Source: Candidatus Sericytochromatia bacterium (lineage in GTDB: Bacteria > Cyanobacteriota > Sericytochromatia > S15B-MN24 > JAQBPE01). From it: 64,000 nt of DNA. Under the pieces are notes generated by a model that saw nothing but the letters and a program-made list of their open reading frames with translations, did no database searches and was not told the DNA's origin. The position numbers and the translations under genes were made by a program. Shown piece by piece: positions 37,409 through 46,590 of this stretch (within the stretch, counting starts at the first letter, position 1; each line of letters starts with the position of its first letter). Where the stretch lies: the NCBI GenBank assembly GCA_035285325.1, contig JAYKJB010000061.1:1-64000 (forward strand), in the 5' to 3' direction.

Positions 37409-38398
37409 ATGCTGTCCACGATTCACAACTCGATGCTGGCAAGCCGGGTTTCCGACTTCACCAAGAAGACCAATCAGGCCATGGACCGCATTTCGAGCGG
37501 CAGCAAGCTGAACACGTCTTGGGAAAACCCTGCCGCCTTCAGCGTCGCGGAAACCTACCGCACCGAGGTGAACACCGCGCGCTCGGTAGCAAGCTCGCTG
37601 CAGGACGCCATCAACATCGTCCGCATCGGCGAGGACGGCATCCGGAGCATCGTAGACGTCTTGCAAGACATGCGCGAGGTGGTCGTGCAAGCGGCCAACG
37701 GAACCAACACGCAGGAAAACTTGGGTTTCTATCAAAAACAGCTGGACACCATGAAAGGTGTGCTGTTTCAGGCCTACATCACCGCCAAGAACTTTCGCGT
37801 CAGTTTTGAGGGCGATGAAACGGCAGACCGAGTCTTGAACTTCATGGTGGGCACCAATCCAGGTGACACGATGGCGGTCGACTATAACCCGCTGAGAGAC
37901 ACCATGAAGGCACTGGTCATGGAAGCTTATGGATACAAGGCCCTATACGAAGATCCACAAGCTAAACTCTTCCTCGGCACGCTGGGAGTGTACCCGCCCC
38001 CCCCACCGTCCATGCCCGTGCCTCCCAGCATGCTCCAACCGGGCTTTCCGCTCGGCACCACGTTTGACCAGATGTATCCCAACAAGTTGCTGATCAACCC
38101 GTCAACACCGGAAAACGTGTCCGCCGCCTTCGCCACGCTCGACAAGGCCAAGGGTGGACTCCTTCAGCAGGAGACGTATCTTGGCACGGTGAGTCAACGC
38201 CTCGAACTGCATCTCACAATCGTACAGAAGTTTGAAGCCTCGGTCGCCACGGCCGAGTCGTCCCTGCGCGACGCCGATCTCGCGGTGGAATCCACCAACC
38301 TGACCAAGGCGCAGGTGCTTCAGTCCGCCTCGCAAGCCATGCTGGTTCAGGCCAACGCCCGCCTGTCTCAGGTCCTTGAACTCATTCGCCAGAACTGA
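37409..38398 (+). CDS. fliC: Flagellin
   Basis: Filament subunit of 329 residues. N-terminal D0/D1 region: TKKTNQAMDRISSGSKLNTS, NPAAFSVAETYRTEV, LQDAINIVRIGEDGIRSIVD. C-terminal D1/D0 region: SSLRDADLAVESTNLTKAQV followed by QSASQAMLVQANARLSQVLE and a final IRQN. The variable centre contains a proline-rich run (YPPPPPSMPVPPS). The ATG has GGGAGA seven bases upstream. A FlgL-type junction role is less likely, because the N- and C-terminal cores match flagellin. The 17 terminal bases overlap the convergent hydrolase gene. No convincing sigma28 promoter was found in the 138-base gap. Confidence 0.88.
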   Translation: MLSTIHNSMLASRVSDFTKKTNQAMDRISSGSKLNTSWENPAAFSVAETYRTEVNTARSVASSLQDAINIVRIGEDGIRSIVDVLQDMREVVVQAANGTNTQENLGFYQKQLDTMKGVLFQAYITAKNFRVSFEGDETADRVLNFMVGTNPGDTMAVDYNPLRDTMKALVMEAYGYKALYEDPQAKLFLGTLGVYPPPPPSMPVPPSMLQPGFPLGTTFDQMYPNKLLINPSTPENVSAAFATLDKAKGGLLQQETYLGTVSQRLELHLTIVQKFEASVATAESSLRDADLAVESTNLTKAQVLQSASQAMLVQANARLSQVLELIRQN

Positions 38399-39596
38399 GC
38401 CCGGCGCTGGGTTGGGGCGGGGCGAAGAAGTAACTCAGGTGTTGAGAAGCGGCCTGGTAGACCTCGACCACATGTGACCAGGCCACAGGCTGACCATCGC
38501 CGCCGAGCTTGAACAAGCCCTTGGGATCCTGAGCGGCCTTGTACAGCGTGTCGAGTGTGCTGCCCGCCTCCGCATTGGTGCCCATCAGGTAGACCGGCGT
38601 TGGGGCGATCCGCTGCAACAGTTCAACCAGCGAGGGTCCCGGAGGCCCACCACCGAATTTCAAGCCCGCGGCGACGCGCCAGTAAAGTCGGCCCGGTAAA
38701 TGACGGGGGTCCCATTGAGAGCCCAAGGAGTCTGCCCAGCGCAGCGTGGGCGCCAGCAGGACCAAAGCGTCCACGTTGCGCCCCTCCACCGCGGCATACA
38801 CCGCCGGCCGGGCCGCATCCTGCTCTGCAATCACCGCGACACGCGAATGGCCCTGCTGGCGCAAGTATGCCACACCGGCGGCCACGTCGTGCCGTTCGCG
38901 AGCGTCAGGGGTTTTGAAACCCCCGCTTTCCCCCTGCCCGCGTGGGTCGAGCACCAGCACATCGAAATCATTGGCCCACCAGGAGGCCAGGGCAACCACG
39001 GCAAACGCCCGTCGATGGGCCCGCCAGGAGGGCACATAGAGCAGGGCGAAGGGCCGGCGAGCCCCCAGATAGGTGGCACGCAGGTCGACACCATCCGAGG
39101 TGCGAAGCGACACCTCCTCGGACGCGACCTCATAAGCCACCGTTTGCGCCGGTAAGGTGTAGAAGGGGTTACCGGACAAACCTCGCTGCCAATGGCTCTT
39201 CGCCCCCACACTGGCCAGAGCCAAGGCGAAGCTCAGCCCACTAAATCCCACCACCAGCAGGGGACCCCGATCCCAACGGCGGCTCGCCACGACCATCGAG
39301 GCCAACAAAACACACGCCAACGCAACCGACAGCCATGACCCATACGCGAACCAGGGAAACCATTCGAAGAGCGGCGTTGCAAACTGAAAACACCCGGTCA
39401 CCCCGCCCAGCAGACCGGCACCCACAGCCACCCACGCCGCCTGAGGTGTCAGGACCGAGGAAGCCCACTCGAGCCAAGGTGGGTAGACTTCCAGCCAGGA
39501 TGCCTCTTCCTCATCGCCCTCGTCATCGACGTCAGTCCAAGCCAGCTGTTGCGACCGCTCGACAAGGGGCTGTCGTTCATGATTTTCAGGCTGCAT
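38382..39596 (-). CDS. Membrane-anchored, degenerate alpha/beta hydrolase
   Basis: A 404-residue protein. An acidic N-terminus is followed by about three TM helices (between roughly 50 and 135), then an alpha/beta-hydrolase domain from about 155. Recognisable parts are FALLYVPSWRAHRRAF, the DPRGQGESGG turn, and the nucleophile-elbow region HSRVAVIAEQDAARPAVYAA. There the GxSxG motif is replaced by AEQDA, so the catalytic serine seems to be lost. The start lies inside the 3' end of the GH35-like gene (11-base overlap), suggesting co-translation. Function unknown: a pseudo-enzyme, or a hydrolase with altered chemistry. Confidence 0.75.
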   Translation of the reverse strand: MQPENHERQPLVERSQQLAWTDVDDEGDEEEASWLEVYPPWLEWASSVLTPQAAWVAVGAGLLGGVTGCFQFATPLFEWFPWFAYGSWLSVALACVLLASMVVASRRWDRGPLLVVGFSGLSFALALASVGAKSHWQRGLSGNPFYTLPAQTVAYEVASEEVSLRTSDGVDLRATYLGARRPFALLYVPSWRAHRRAFAVVALASWWANDFDVLVLDPRGQGESGGFKTPDARERHDVAAGVAYLRQQGHSRVAVIAEQDAARPAVYAAVEGRNVDALVLLAPTLRWADSLGSQWDPRHLPGRLYWRVAAGLKFGGGPPGPSLVELLQRIAPTPVYLMGTNAEAGSTLDTLYKAAQDPKGLFKLGGDGQPVAWSHVVEVYQAASQHLSYFFAPPQPSAGLSSGE

Positions 39597-41913
39597 CGGA
39601 GCGTTTCCAAATGCCGACCAGCACGTCTTCTGTCGCGACGATCCCGATCAGCCGCTCACCGGTCCATTCCAGTCTTGCTGATTCCGTCCCCCAAGCCGAC
39701 TGAAACCTCCACCCTCGCCAATCCATCCGCAGTTGCAAGTCAAACGCCCGCTGGGGGCCCCGATTCAGCACGAAGGCCATCCGCCAATCCGGCCCCTCTC
39801 GCACCACCAGTTCCAGGTCCGAGGCAGGCGTGACGAAAGGCGTGACGCCCCACCCGTGAAGCAACTGTTGCAGGAACGCCTTGATGGACGCCTTGTTGGC
39901 GGGTTCGTCCAGATAATAGCCAGGCGAATCGAAGGCCGCGCCGAGAAGGGTTCCCAGAAAGACACTTCGCCCCCCCCCAAGACGGGCCACATAGCCGGCC
40001 AAGCGTTTTCCTTGCCACAGCAAGGGTTCCACCTCGCCACGCGGCGTCGACAGGGTCACCAGGCGCGAAGCCCAGATGCGTGCTCCATCCAGACCGCTTC
40101 GCAGCCAGAGCCCCGCCCGCGTGGCGTGTTTGTTCAAGAGCATGGCGGGATACATGCCCTCCACCGTGTAGGCACAAAGGCGGTGGCGAAAGGACCGGGC
40201 CACGCGCAGGTAGAATCGCACGTAATCCCAGGCGATCCGCCCCATCACCCACCACGACTGGGGATTCGAAACCGCTTGCACGGTCGCTGGAAAAAGATAC
40301 GTATTTTCCTCGAACGGCGTACCCAGCGTGACCAGGGTGCCACCTTCCCGCACAAATTGTTCGAGTTTCTGCCGATTCCGAGCGTCCAGAACCCCGATGG
40401 CATTGAAGAAAACCACCTGAAAACGGCGCAACGTTTCGAGGCTCACCTGTTCCAGGTTGCATACGGTGGGCTGATGTCCCGATTCAGCCAGGGCGCCAAA
40501 CAAGCCGGCATTGACCGACACAATCGTCATGACCTCATCAATGGGACGTTGGGACCCCTTCAAGAAGGCCCCCACCGGGTCCAAGGCAGCCGACATCATT
40601 TCCCGCGTCACCGCAGGATTGTGCAAAATCGCAATGGGAGAGGCAACCTCCTGCGTTTCCGCGAGCACGGCGCCACAATGTCGCTTGAAGTCGGCCAAGC
40701 GATTCAGCACCGCCAGCCGTCCCGTAGGCTCCCCATCGAGGCCCACGAAGGAATCAAACACGTAATCCCCGTCGGGATCACGCCCATCGGCCAGGATGTA
40801 AAAGAAAATCGCTTGAGTGCCGTGGGCATAGGCCGCCATGGCACTGAGAAAGGTCGCTTCGTTCCTCACCTGACATCCCGGATCCAACCAGCCGGCCCCC
40901 AGTTCGGCCGACATCAAGGGTCCGTCCTGCAAACACGATCCGAATAAGCGCGGGACGTAAGAAATGCTGAACGGCTGATCGAAGGTGACCGGCAAATCGG
41001 AATAGCGGGGATAAATGTCGAAGGCGAGCGGCGCAACGCGATTTTTCTTGCCAAGATGAGAAGGCCAGGAATCCAGCCAGATGTCATTCAGGAACAGGAA
41101 TATCCCCAGGTCCAGTTCCAGCCACATATCGCGCAATGCAGTCAGATAGCGGACGATGTAATCCTCGACCCAGCGGGCCATGGTGTCCATCTGCGCCGCA
41201 TTGAACTGCCTCTCCTCTGGCGGCTCCACCGCATCGAAAGACACGAATGAAGTCCCCCAGGCCGCGTTGAGGGCCTGAACCGTACCGAAATGTTCCTTCA
41301 AGACCAGGCGTAGCAGGGAGAGCGTCTCTGGATTCCGGTCCGTCAGGTGAGGCCCCTGCCCGAACTGCGGATAGCCGGTTTCATTGTCGATCTGAAGGGC
41401 CACCACCACGCCTCGCCCCACATAGGGACGCAGAATGACCGCCACCTGCTCGAACCAGGCGCGGACCAACGCCAGATAACCAGGATGGTTCAAGGCAGGC
41501 TGAGGAAAGGCCTGGGGCCGATGAACCACCATCAAGCACTCGGGATGGCGCTCCTGCAACCACAATGGAATGCCAAATCCCTGGTACTCGGCGAAGATGA
41601 ACGGCCCAGGCTTGATGAACACGGGAAGACCAAGCTCTTCGCAAAGGTCCAAAAATCCCACGAGGTCACGATCGGGATGACTTTGCCCCGTGAAATCAAA
41701 ATGACCCGGCTCCCACTCGTGCCAGACCCATGGAACATAAGCCGAAACCGAATCGAGGCCCGCAGATTGAAGTGTTTGTAGCGTTTCTCGCCAGCGGGCC
41801 CGCGGAAGCCTGAAATATTGGAATTCCCCGCCGAGAAGCAGATTGGGAACACCGTGAACTTCGATCCGGCGTCCACGAAAGGAAATCGACAACGAAAGGC
41901 CCCCACGCGCCAC
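39586..41913 (-). CDS. GH35/GH42-type glycoside hydrolase (beta-galactosidase-like)
   Basis: Predicted glycosidase of about 775 residues. The N-terminal TIM barrel starts with the GH35-like block LLGGEFQYFRLPRARWRETL, then SAYVPWVWHEWEPGHFDFTG and KPGPFIFAEYQGFGIPLWL. The proposed acid/base glutamate is in ALQIDNETG and the nucleophile in MSAELGAGWLDP. The C-terminal third has beta-galactosidase trimerisation-like and beta domains. No signal peptide is evident. The frame is open upstream to 42177 but overlaps the preceding gene; I chose GTG 41911-41913, with weak support (GGGA). The GH family (35 or 42-like) is by eye. Confidence 0.8.
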   Translation of the reverse strand: MARGGLSLSISFRGRRIEVHGVPNLLLGGEFQYFRLPRARWRETLQTLQSAGLDSVSAYVPWVWHEWEPGHFDFTGQSHPDRDLVGFLDLCEELGLPVFIKPGPFIFAEYQGFGIPLWLQERHPECLMVVHRPQAFPQPALNHPGYLALVRAWFEQVAVILRPYVGRGVVVALQIDNETGYPQFGQGPHLTDRNPETLSLLRLVLKEHFGTVQALNAAWGTSFVSFDAVEPPEERQFNAAQMDTMARWVEDYIVRYLTALRDMWLELDLGIFLFLNDIWLDSWPSHLGKKNRVAPLAFDIYPRYSDLPVTFDQPFSISYVPRLFGSCLQDGPLMSAELGAGWLDPGCQVRNEATFLSAMAAYAHGTQAIFFYILADGRDPDGDYVFDSFVGLDGEPTGRLAVLNRLADFKRHCGAVLAETQEVASPIAILHNPAVTREMMSAALDPVGAFLKGSQRPIDEVMTIVSVNAGLFGALAESGHQPTVCNLEQVSLETLRRFQVVFFNAIGVLDARNRQKLEQFVREGGTLVTLGTPFEENTYLFPATVQAVSNPQSWWVMGRIAWDYVRFYLRVARSFRHRLCAYTVEGMYPAMLLNKHATRAGLWLRSGLDGARIWASRLVTLSTPRGEVEPLLWQGKRLAGYVARLGGGRSVFLGTLLGAAFDSPGYYLDEPANKASIKAFLQQLLHGWGVTPFVTPASDLELVVREGPDWRMAFVLNRGPQRAFDLQLRMDWRGWRFQSAWGTESARLEWTGERLIGIVATEDVLVGIWKRSDAA

Positions 41914-41989
41914 AATGTCCCACGGTGGGCCACGCGCTTCCCATGACGCTTCACCGAGACCCCCCCAGTATAATTGCAGCGCCCCCGTC

Positions 41990-42958
41990 TCACCAGACGA
42001 GCAGACGTTCGAGCAGTCGTCGATTGGCACCCGTCTCGAGGTTTGGCTTGCCCACGCCGCTCGAATCGGAATCCCGCCAGAGAGACGTATCGGCAACGGC
42101 CATGACCTTCCCACGTCCGAGCGGTCCAACCGCCGCGACCACGTGGTTATCGCCGATTGCCAGAACCGAGTAGGCACTGGTTTTGGAGACCAACAGGGGC
42201 CTGGCCGGACCGCTCAAGCTCAGTTCACACGTCCCCCACATGGTCACGGCGTCCCGCGCTTCCAGAGAGAGGAGCGGCGCAGCTTCCGGTGTCGTGACCA
42301 CCAGCCTGAAAGGGTCTTCCGCATTGCTTTTGAGCGTAGCGCCCGTGAACTGGATGCCGGCCGGTTGGACCAAGGCGTTCACGCAAGTCTTGTCGAAGTC
42401 CCGCTCCCCTCCCCACTCCCCACAGACAAGCAGGCGTCCCCCGCGTCGCACCCAGTTCAGTATCCGTATCGTCTCCGAAGAGGCGAGCCCGCGTGGCATC
42501 AGCAGAACCAGCAAGTCGACCTGGTTGAGATCAACCTCCGGGTAACGCCGCAGCTTGGACTTGGCCCACGCCCCCAGCGCGGATTCCAGCCCCGACAGTT
42601 CGGTCCTGGCGCCGTCCACGCGCCAGGCCAATCGGCCACGCAGACTGGAAACCCTCAATTCAACCGGCAGGGACAGCCCCGACTTGAGCGGCACAAGCTT
42701 GTCAGAGAACCCAGGTTTGATAAACGAAAGGGCATTGGCCCGGCCCTTCCAGCGAAAATGACCGAGCCCATCGGAAATCACGCTGTTCACCCCATCGGTG
42801 ACCACCGTGCCCGGGAGGGGCCGGCGCATGGGGTCAACCACCCGACCCGACAGTGACGTGAGTTGGGTCGATGTCGGCCAGGCCGCACAACCGAACAGTA
42901 GTCCAGCCAGCAGGACTCCGAAGGCGCACTGACCACCATGCCCCACACGCGCAGGCAT
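41990..42958 (-). CDS. Predicted lipoprotein with carboxypeptidase-regulatory-like and GATase-like domains
   Basis: A 322-residue exported protein. The signal peptide ends in a lipobox (LLAGLLFGC, cysteine at about 24). A beta-sandwich of the carboxypeptidase-regulatory type follows (LSGRVVDPMRRPLPGTVVTD). From about 145 to the end the pattern is that of GIFT/DUF4350-type Rossmann domains (VDLLVLLMPRGLASSETIRI, GGRLLVCGEWGG, GRGKVMAVADTSLW), which bind ligands or sugars in other proteins. The start is coupled to the subtilase stop (TGATG). It lies upstream of the GH35-like gene, so a role in glycan handling is plausible but inferred. Confidence 0.65.
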   Translation of the reverse strand: MPARVGHGGQCAFGVLLAGLLFGCAAWPTSTQLTSLSGRVVDPMRRPLPGTVVTDGVNSVISDGLGHFRWKGRANALSFIKPGFSDKLVPLKSGLSLPVELRVSSLRGRLAWRVDGARTELSGLESALGAWAKSKLRRYPEVDLNQVDLLVLLMPRGLASSETIRILNWVRRGGRLLVCGEWGGERDFDKTCVNALVQPAGIQFTGATLKSNAEDPFRLVVTTPEAAPLLSLEARDAVTMWGTCELSLSGPARPLLVSKTSAYSVLAIGDNHVVAAVGPLGRGKVMAVADTSLWRDSDSSGVGKPNLETGANRRLLERLLVW

Positions 42959-44013
42959 CAGTGGAGATCGTGCTCCGACAAGCGCAGGGCGCGCGACAGA
43001 TTGAGCCGTCCATAGCCGGTCTGGGAATCGTGTCCGGTCAGGTTCAGATCATCCGTGGCCGCCAGGATGCGGGCTCGCACTTGCATCGCCGAGAGGCTCG
43101 GTTCCAGGCCCCACAGAACGGCAGCCGCCGCACTGACGTGGGGAGCGGCCATGGAGGTACCAATCAGGCCAGCCCAGATCTCGCGGGAGACCTCTGCCGC
43201 CTGCCAGTCGCTCACGGTGAGGTAGGTAGGCCAGGCCGACACAATCGGCGCCGAGTCGTCCCCAGCAGGCGCCAGCAAATCAAGAGGCGCCCCGAAGCTG
43301 GAATAAGCGACCCGTTCTCCAGTCAGACCTGTTCCCCCCACGGTCAGAACCTCCTCCATCGACGCGGGAAAAGAGACGGATTGCCCATCATTTCCGGCGG
43401 CAGCAACCAGCAACGCGCCTTCCGCAGCAGCGCGCCGAATCGCTCCCGCCAATCGTTCCGATGGTTCGGGACTGGACAGACTCAGATTGATCACCTGAAC
43501 CCGAGTGTGAGGGTCGCTCGGGTCACGCCACGCCAGGGCCGCCTCGATGCCGCGAGCGAGGGCCACGTCATTGCCAACCCCCTCACAGGGAATCACCTTG
43601 ACGGGAAGAACCCGCACATCAAAGCCGGCGGAAGCGGCAAGAATGATGCCGACCACGTGGGTTCCGTGACCATTCCCATCGCGAAAGCTGTAGTCGACCT
43701 GCCCTGATCTCGCGCGATAGAGATCGGGGCCAACCAGATCAATGCCGGCGTAGACGCGCTCCTGAAATGCCGGATGCCCTGCATCGATCCCCGTGTCCAG
43801 TACAGCCACCACCACCGACTGACCTGTCGAGGCCGAGGGGAGCTCAATCTGCTCAAGATTCCAAGGCACCGCCGCTGATTCGGAAGCCGCCCGAACAGGC
43901 CGAGTCTGCACCGGGAGGACTCCCACGGGCCTGGTCTCGGCCACTTGTAAAGGAGAATGGCAACCAACCAGCAGCAGCGCGAACAGGCAGTTTCCAATCA
44001 AGCCAAGCTTCAC
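42958..44013 (-). CDS. Subtilisin-like serine protease, lipoprotein
   Basis: S8-family peptidase of 351 residues. A signal peptide with lipobox (ALLLVGC) predicts anchoring to the outer face of a membrane. The catalytic triad is in VLDTGID (Asp), GNGHGTHVVGI (His) and GTSMAAPHVS (Ser); the oxyanion Asn is in AAAGNDG. No long I9 propeptide is evident. GTG 44011-44013 is preceded by TTGAGG at about six bases. That Shine-Dalgarno lies inside a hairpin (44019-44037). It heads the run of exported-protein genes toward 38382. Confidence 0.9.
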   Translation of the reverse strand: MKLGLIGNCLFALLLVGCHSPLQVAETRPVGVLPVQTRPVRAASESAAVPWNLEQIELPSASTGQSVVVAVLDTGIDAGHPAFQERVYAGIDLVGPDLYRARSGQVDYSFRDGNGHGTHVVGIILAASAGFDVRVLPVKVIPCEGVGNDVALARGIEAALAWRDPSDPHTRVQVINLSLSSPEPSERLAGAIRRAAAEGALLVAAAGNDGQSVSFPASMEEVLTVGGTGLTGERVAYSSFGAPLDLLAPAGDDSAPIVSAWPTYLTVSDWQAAEVSREIWAGLIGTSMAAPHVSAAAAVLWGLEPSLSAMQVRARILAATDDLNLTGHDSQTGYGRLNLSRALRLSEHDLH

Positions 44014-44018
44014 GACAC

Positions 44019-44037
44019 ACCTCAATGCTCTTGAGGT
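44019..44037 (-). promoter_or_regulatory. Hairpin covering the subtilase ribosome-binding site
   Basis: A 7-bp perfect stem (ACCTCAA / TTGAGGT, 5-base loop) whose downstream arm contains the GAGG ribosome-binding site of the subtilase gene. Pairing would hide the site and could limit translation, for example in a temperature-dependent way. Confidence 0.4.
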
Positions 44038-44098
44038 CAGTCTAATTCAAGGGGGCGTGAGCGCCTCGGCCGATTCAGACAGTCAGGTTCATCCGTGC

Positions 44099-44136
44099 GA
44101 AAAGGCTCATCCCCCCGGCGACCCGGAGGGATGAGC
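44099..44136 (-). terminator. Terminator after the AMIN-repeat gene
   Basis: Minus-strand 9-bp stem (GCTCATCCC / GGGATGAGC, 14-base loop) followed by CTTTTC, 19 bases past the stop of the AMIN-repeat gene. It separates that gene from the downstream subtilase. Confidence 0.75.
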
Positions 44137-44154
44137 GAGCTTGACGGTCAGACG

Positions 44155-46440
44155 TCAGGAGTTGGTCTGAAGGCCGGAGGTCGGCACGCCAGGCGCCTCT
44201 CTCAGAGCGCCAGGCCAGGGTTCAGGCACTCTCAGCGCCTTGGTGTCGTTGTTCTGCACCACCGGCACATCCTGGCCGAAGGAGACCACGAGTCGGGCAT
44301 TGGTGGGGTCCTGATACACCGCCGTGGAGGCCGGCTTCGTCAGGGAGAGGGCCAGCCGAACCGTGCTGGTTCCATCCGGTTGCGTCACCAGGGTGTAGTT
44401 CAACATCGGGTGCATCGCTGGCGTCTGGAACTGAACACCGGCATCCTTCAGGGCAGCCGCTTCGAAGACCACGTACGCGAAGGTAGGCGTCACCTGCTCG
44501 ATCACGTAGCGCGGCACTTCGCCCTGATACGGAATGAACAGGTTATCTCCTTGGGTGTCGACCGAGACGTTGGAGAGCGAAGAGCGCACGGCAGAGCCTT
44601 CAGCCACGGCCACCTGGCTCAGTTTAGGCTGAGGAATCACCAGCAGTTGCTTACGCTCCGGATCTGCGGCAATCGATACCTCCGAAGGGTTGGTGAAGCT
44701 CATCTCGAGCGCCAGCAGACCCGGGCGACCCCGGCGGCTCAACTTCCAGCTGCCCCAGGCCAGCTGACGCCGGGCCTCTTCCTGCAGATGCGTGGCACTG
44801 AGCACGTCCGCTTTCAGTTCAATCACAGCCAGATTCGCCGACTTGGTTGCCCAGCGGAACAACGGCGTCCGTCCCTCGTAAGGAATGGCCAAGCCAAACC
44901 GCTCAGCGTCATAGAAGGGGCGGCGCAGGCGAGTCTCGATCACGCCGGCGGGGGCGGGGTTGCGGCGCACCACCGCGTCCTTGGGCGCGATGGGCTCCAG
45001 ACGAGGCTCGCCGGAAGGTGCTGGCAAACCGGCTTCAGCCACCACTGGGCCTGGCCGGGATTCGGAAATGGACTTCCCGTCACTATTTCCCGTGGATGCG
45101 GGCTTGCCCTCGGCCACCCAGTTCGGGTTGACCAGGTTCGCCAGTACTTTCTCGGTTGGCACGACCGCCACCACCAAGGCATCTTGCTTGAGCTGATGGT
45201 CCAGCCGGACCGAGACACCGGAAGCGAACGAGAGACGCGTCACGGTCTGTCCCGGACGCCGGGCCATCACCCAGCGCTGAAAGGCAAAGTCCGGGCGTTC
45301 CTCATAACGAACGCCTTGGAAACTTGGAAGGGCTCCCGCCACATCGATGTAAGACCACCGCTTGTTCAGGCGAACCGATTGAAGGGCTTCGGCGGACAGG
45401 CTCCCCTTCAACACGGGCACGACCAGATGGCCCTCAGCCTGATCGACGTGAGGAAGGCCGAGGCGAACCAGCGGACGAGCCGCCAAACGATGAGGCGTCG
45501 ACTTCACAAGGCGGCGATTCTTGTGGGTTCCGCCCCCCCAGCGGACGAGCCGCAAGGAAGAGGGCACGCGACGAACCACGGACTGATTGGCAGCGGCCAG
45601 CAGCACCAGTGGCATCGCGACGGGACGGCTCAACAACCGCCGCCCGGCCGTGGCCTCACCCATCATCTCGGCACGCAGGCCTGCGCCGTGCGAGTGCGAC
45701 ACCAGGGCCACCGGTTTGAGGTCGCTGCCAGCCGCCGCCGCTTGCGGGGCCGTTGGCAACGCCGCGCGCTGGACTTCGCCAGACGGCCGGGCACCGGTTT
45801 TGGGTGCAACAGCCGGACTGTCAGCCTCGCGGCTAGACTTGCCACCGGCTTCCGCCTGCTGCGTGGCGGGCCTGGCCGCGAGCGTGCGCTCCAGTTCAGC
45901 CGCCTGCCCGCGAACCTGCTTCGGCGTCAGCCCCACCAGCGGAGGCCGGGAGGGACGGAGCGGCAGCACCGGTTCGGGGGTCTGGGCCGCCGCCGTCTTG
46001 ACCGTCCGAGCCTCTGCGCGCCGCGCGAACGAGAACACCACGAAACCGCGGTTCTGATCGTAGCGCGCTTCTGGCTTCACCCCTTCGCGCAGGGTCAAAC
46101 GAAGCCTGACAGCGCTGAGCGACGGTTCCGAGGACAGTGACCAGCCGGCCAGCGGGCTGTAACGCAAGCGGTTCCCCATGGAGGAGCCGCCCAGAAGTTG
46201 ACAGCCCGTGAGATCCGCCACGAACTGCCGCGGCGACAGTTGCTGCACATGGACCCGAGGATCTCCACCCGTGACCGGGACCAGGAGTTCATCCCGATCG
46301 TAGTCGTAGCTGGCGGCTCCCACGACCGCCACCTGGAAGGCATCAGGAGCGGCACACGCAACGTCGGGTTGGGAGACACCCAGCGCTGCGGCAAACACCC
46401 CAAGTGCCATCAATGGCTTGAAAAACGAATCCGGTATCAT
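44155..46440 (-). CDS. Exported protein with four AMIN-like repeats
   Basis: A 761-residue protein with a signal peptide (to about residue 30, VACAAPDA). By eye it holds four divergent copies of one module near residues 33-140, 335-430, 515-620 and 635-740. Each has a strand of the form LLVPVTGG / HLVVPVLKG / GLAIPYEG / NLFIPYQG, a middle YxxVxG/VxF strand and an end such as LVVSFG. This is the pattern of AMIN domains, which target periplasmic proteins to peptidoglycan or to the secretin PilQ. An Ala/Pro-rich linker separates modules 1 and 2. No amidase or secretin domain is present. ATG 46440 starts the signal peptide. Monocistronic with its own terminator. Confidence 0.6.
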   Translation of the reverse strand: MIPDSFFKPLMALGVFAAALGVSQPDVACAAPDAFQVAVVGAASYDYDRDELLVPVTGGDPRVHVQQLSPRQFVADLTGCQLLGGSSMGNRLRYSPLAGWSLSSEPSLSAVRLRLTLREGVKPEARYDQNRGFVVFSFARRAEARTVKTAAAQTPEPVLPLRPSRPPLVGLTPKQVRGQAAELERTLAARPATQQAEAGGKSSREADSPAVAPKTGARPSGEVQRAALPTAPQAAAAGSDLKPVALVSHSHGAGLRAEMMGEATAGRRLLSRPVAMPLVLLAAANQSVVRRVPSSLRLVRWGGGTHKNRRLVKSTPHRLAARPLVRLGLPHVDQAEGHLVVPVLKGSLSAEALQSVRLNKRWSYIDVAGALPSFQGVRYEERPDFAFQRWVMARRPGQTVTRLSFASGVSVRLDHQLKQDALVVAVVPTEKVLANLVNPNWVAEGKPASTGNSDGKSISESRPGPVVAEAGLPAPSGEPRLEPIAPKDAVVRRNPAPAGVIETRLRRPFYDAERFGLAIPYEGRTPLFRWATKSANLAVIELKADVLSATHLQEEARRQLAWGSWKLSRRGRPGLLALEMSFTNPSEVSIAADPERKQLLVIPQPKLSQVAVAEGSAVRSSLSNVSVDTQGDNLFIPYQGEVPRYVIEQVTPTFAYVVFEAAALKDAGVQFQTPAMHPMLNYTLVTQPDGTSTVRLALSLTKPASTAVYQDPTNARLVVSFGQDVPVVQNNDTKALRVPEPWPGALREAPGVPTSGLQTNS

Positions 46441-46590
46441 AGTCTTTAAACCTTCTTCATCGCGACCAGCTAAGGACACACCCTGGGCGAGCGGGGTGGG
46501 AGGGCCCTGCCCGAGCGTCCGACTTCAGACTAAGATGAAGTCAAACCTGAATTTGGTCTTTACACTGATTCGCGGTCATTATGCCCAGGC

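Noticed and set aside
41914-42177. N-terminal extension of the GH35-like protein up to 42177
   Set aside because: It would overlap the lipoprotein gene by nearly 190 bases and the added residues show no domain or signal peptide.
44095-46140. A 681-codon plus-strand frame over the AMIN-repeat gene
   Set aside because: Antisense shadow; the minus-strand product has a signal peptide, repeats, a ribosome site and a terminator.
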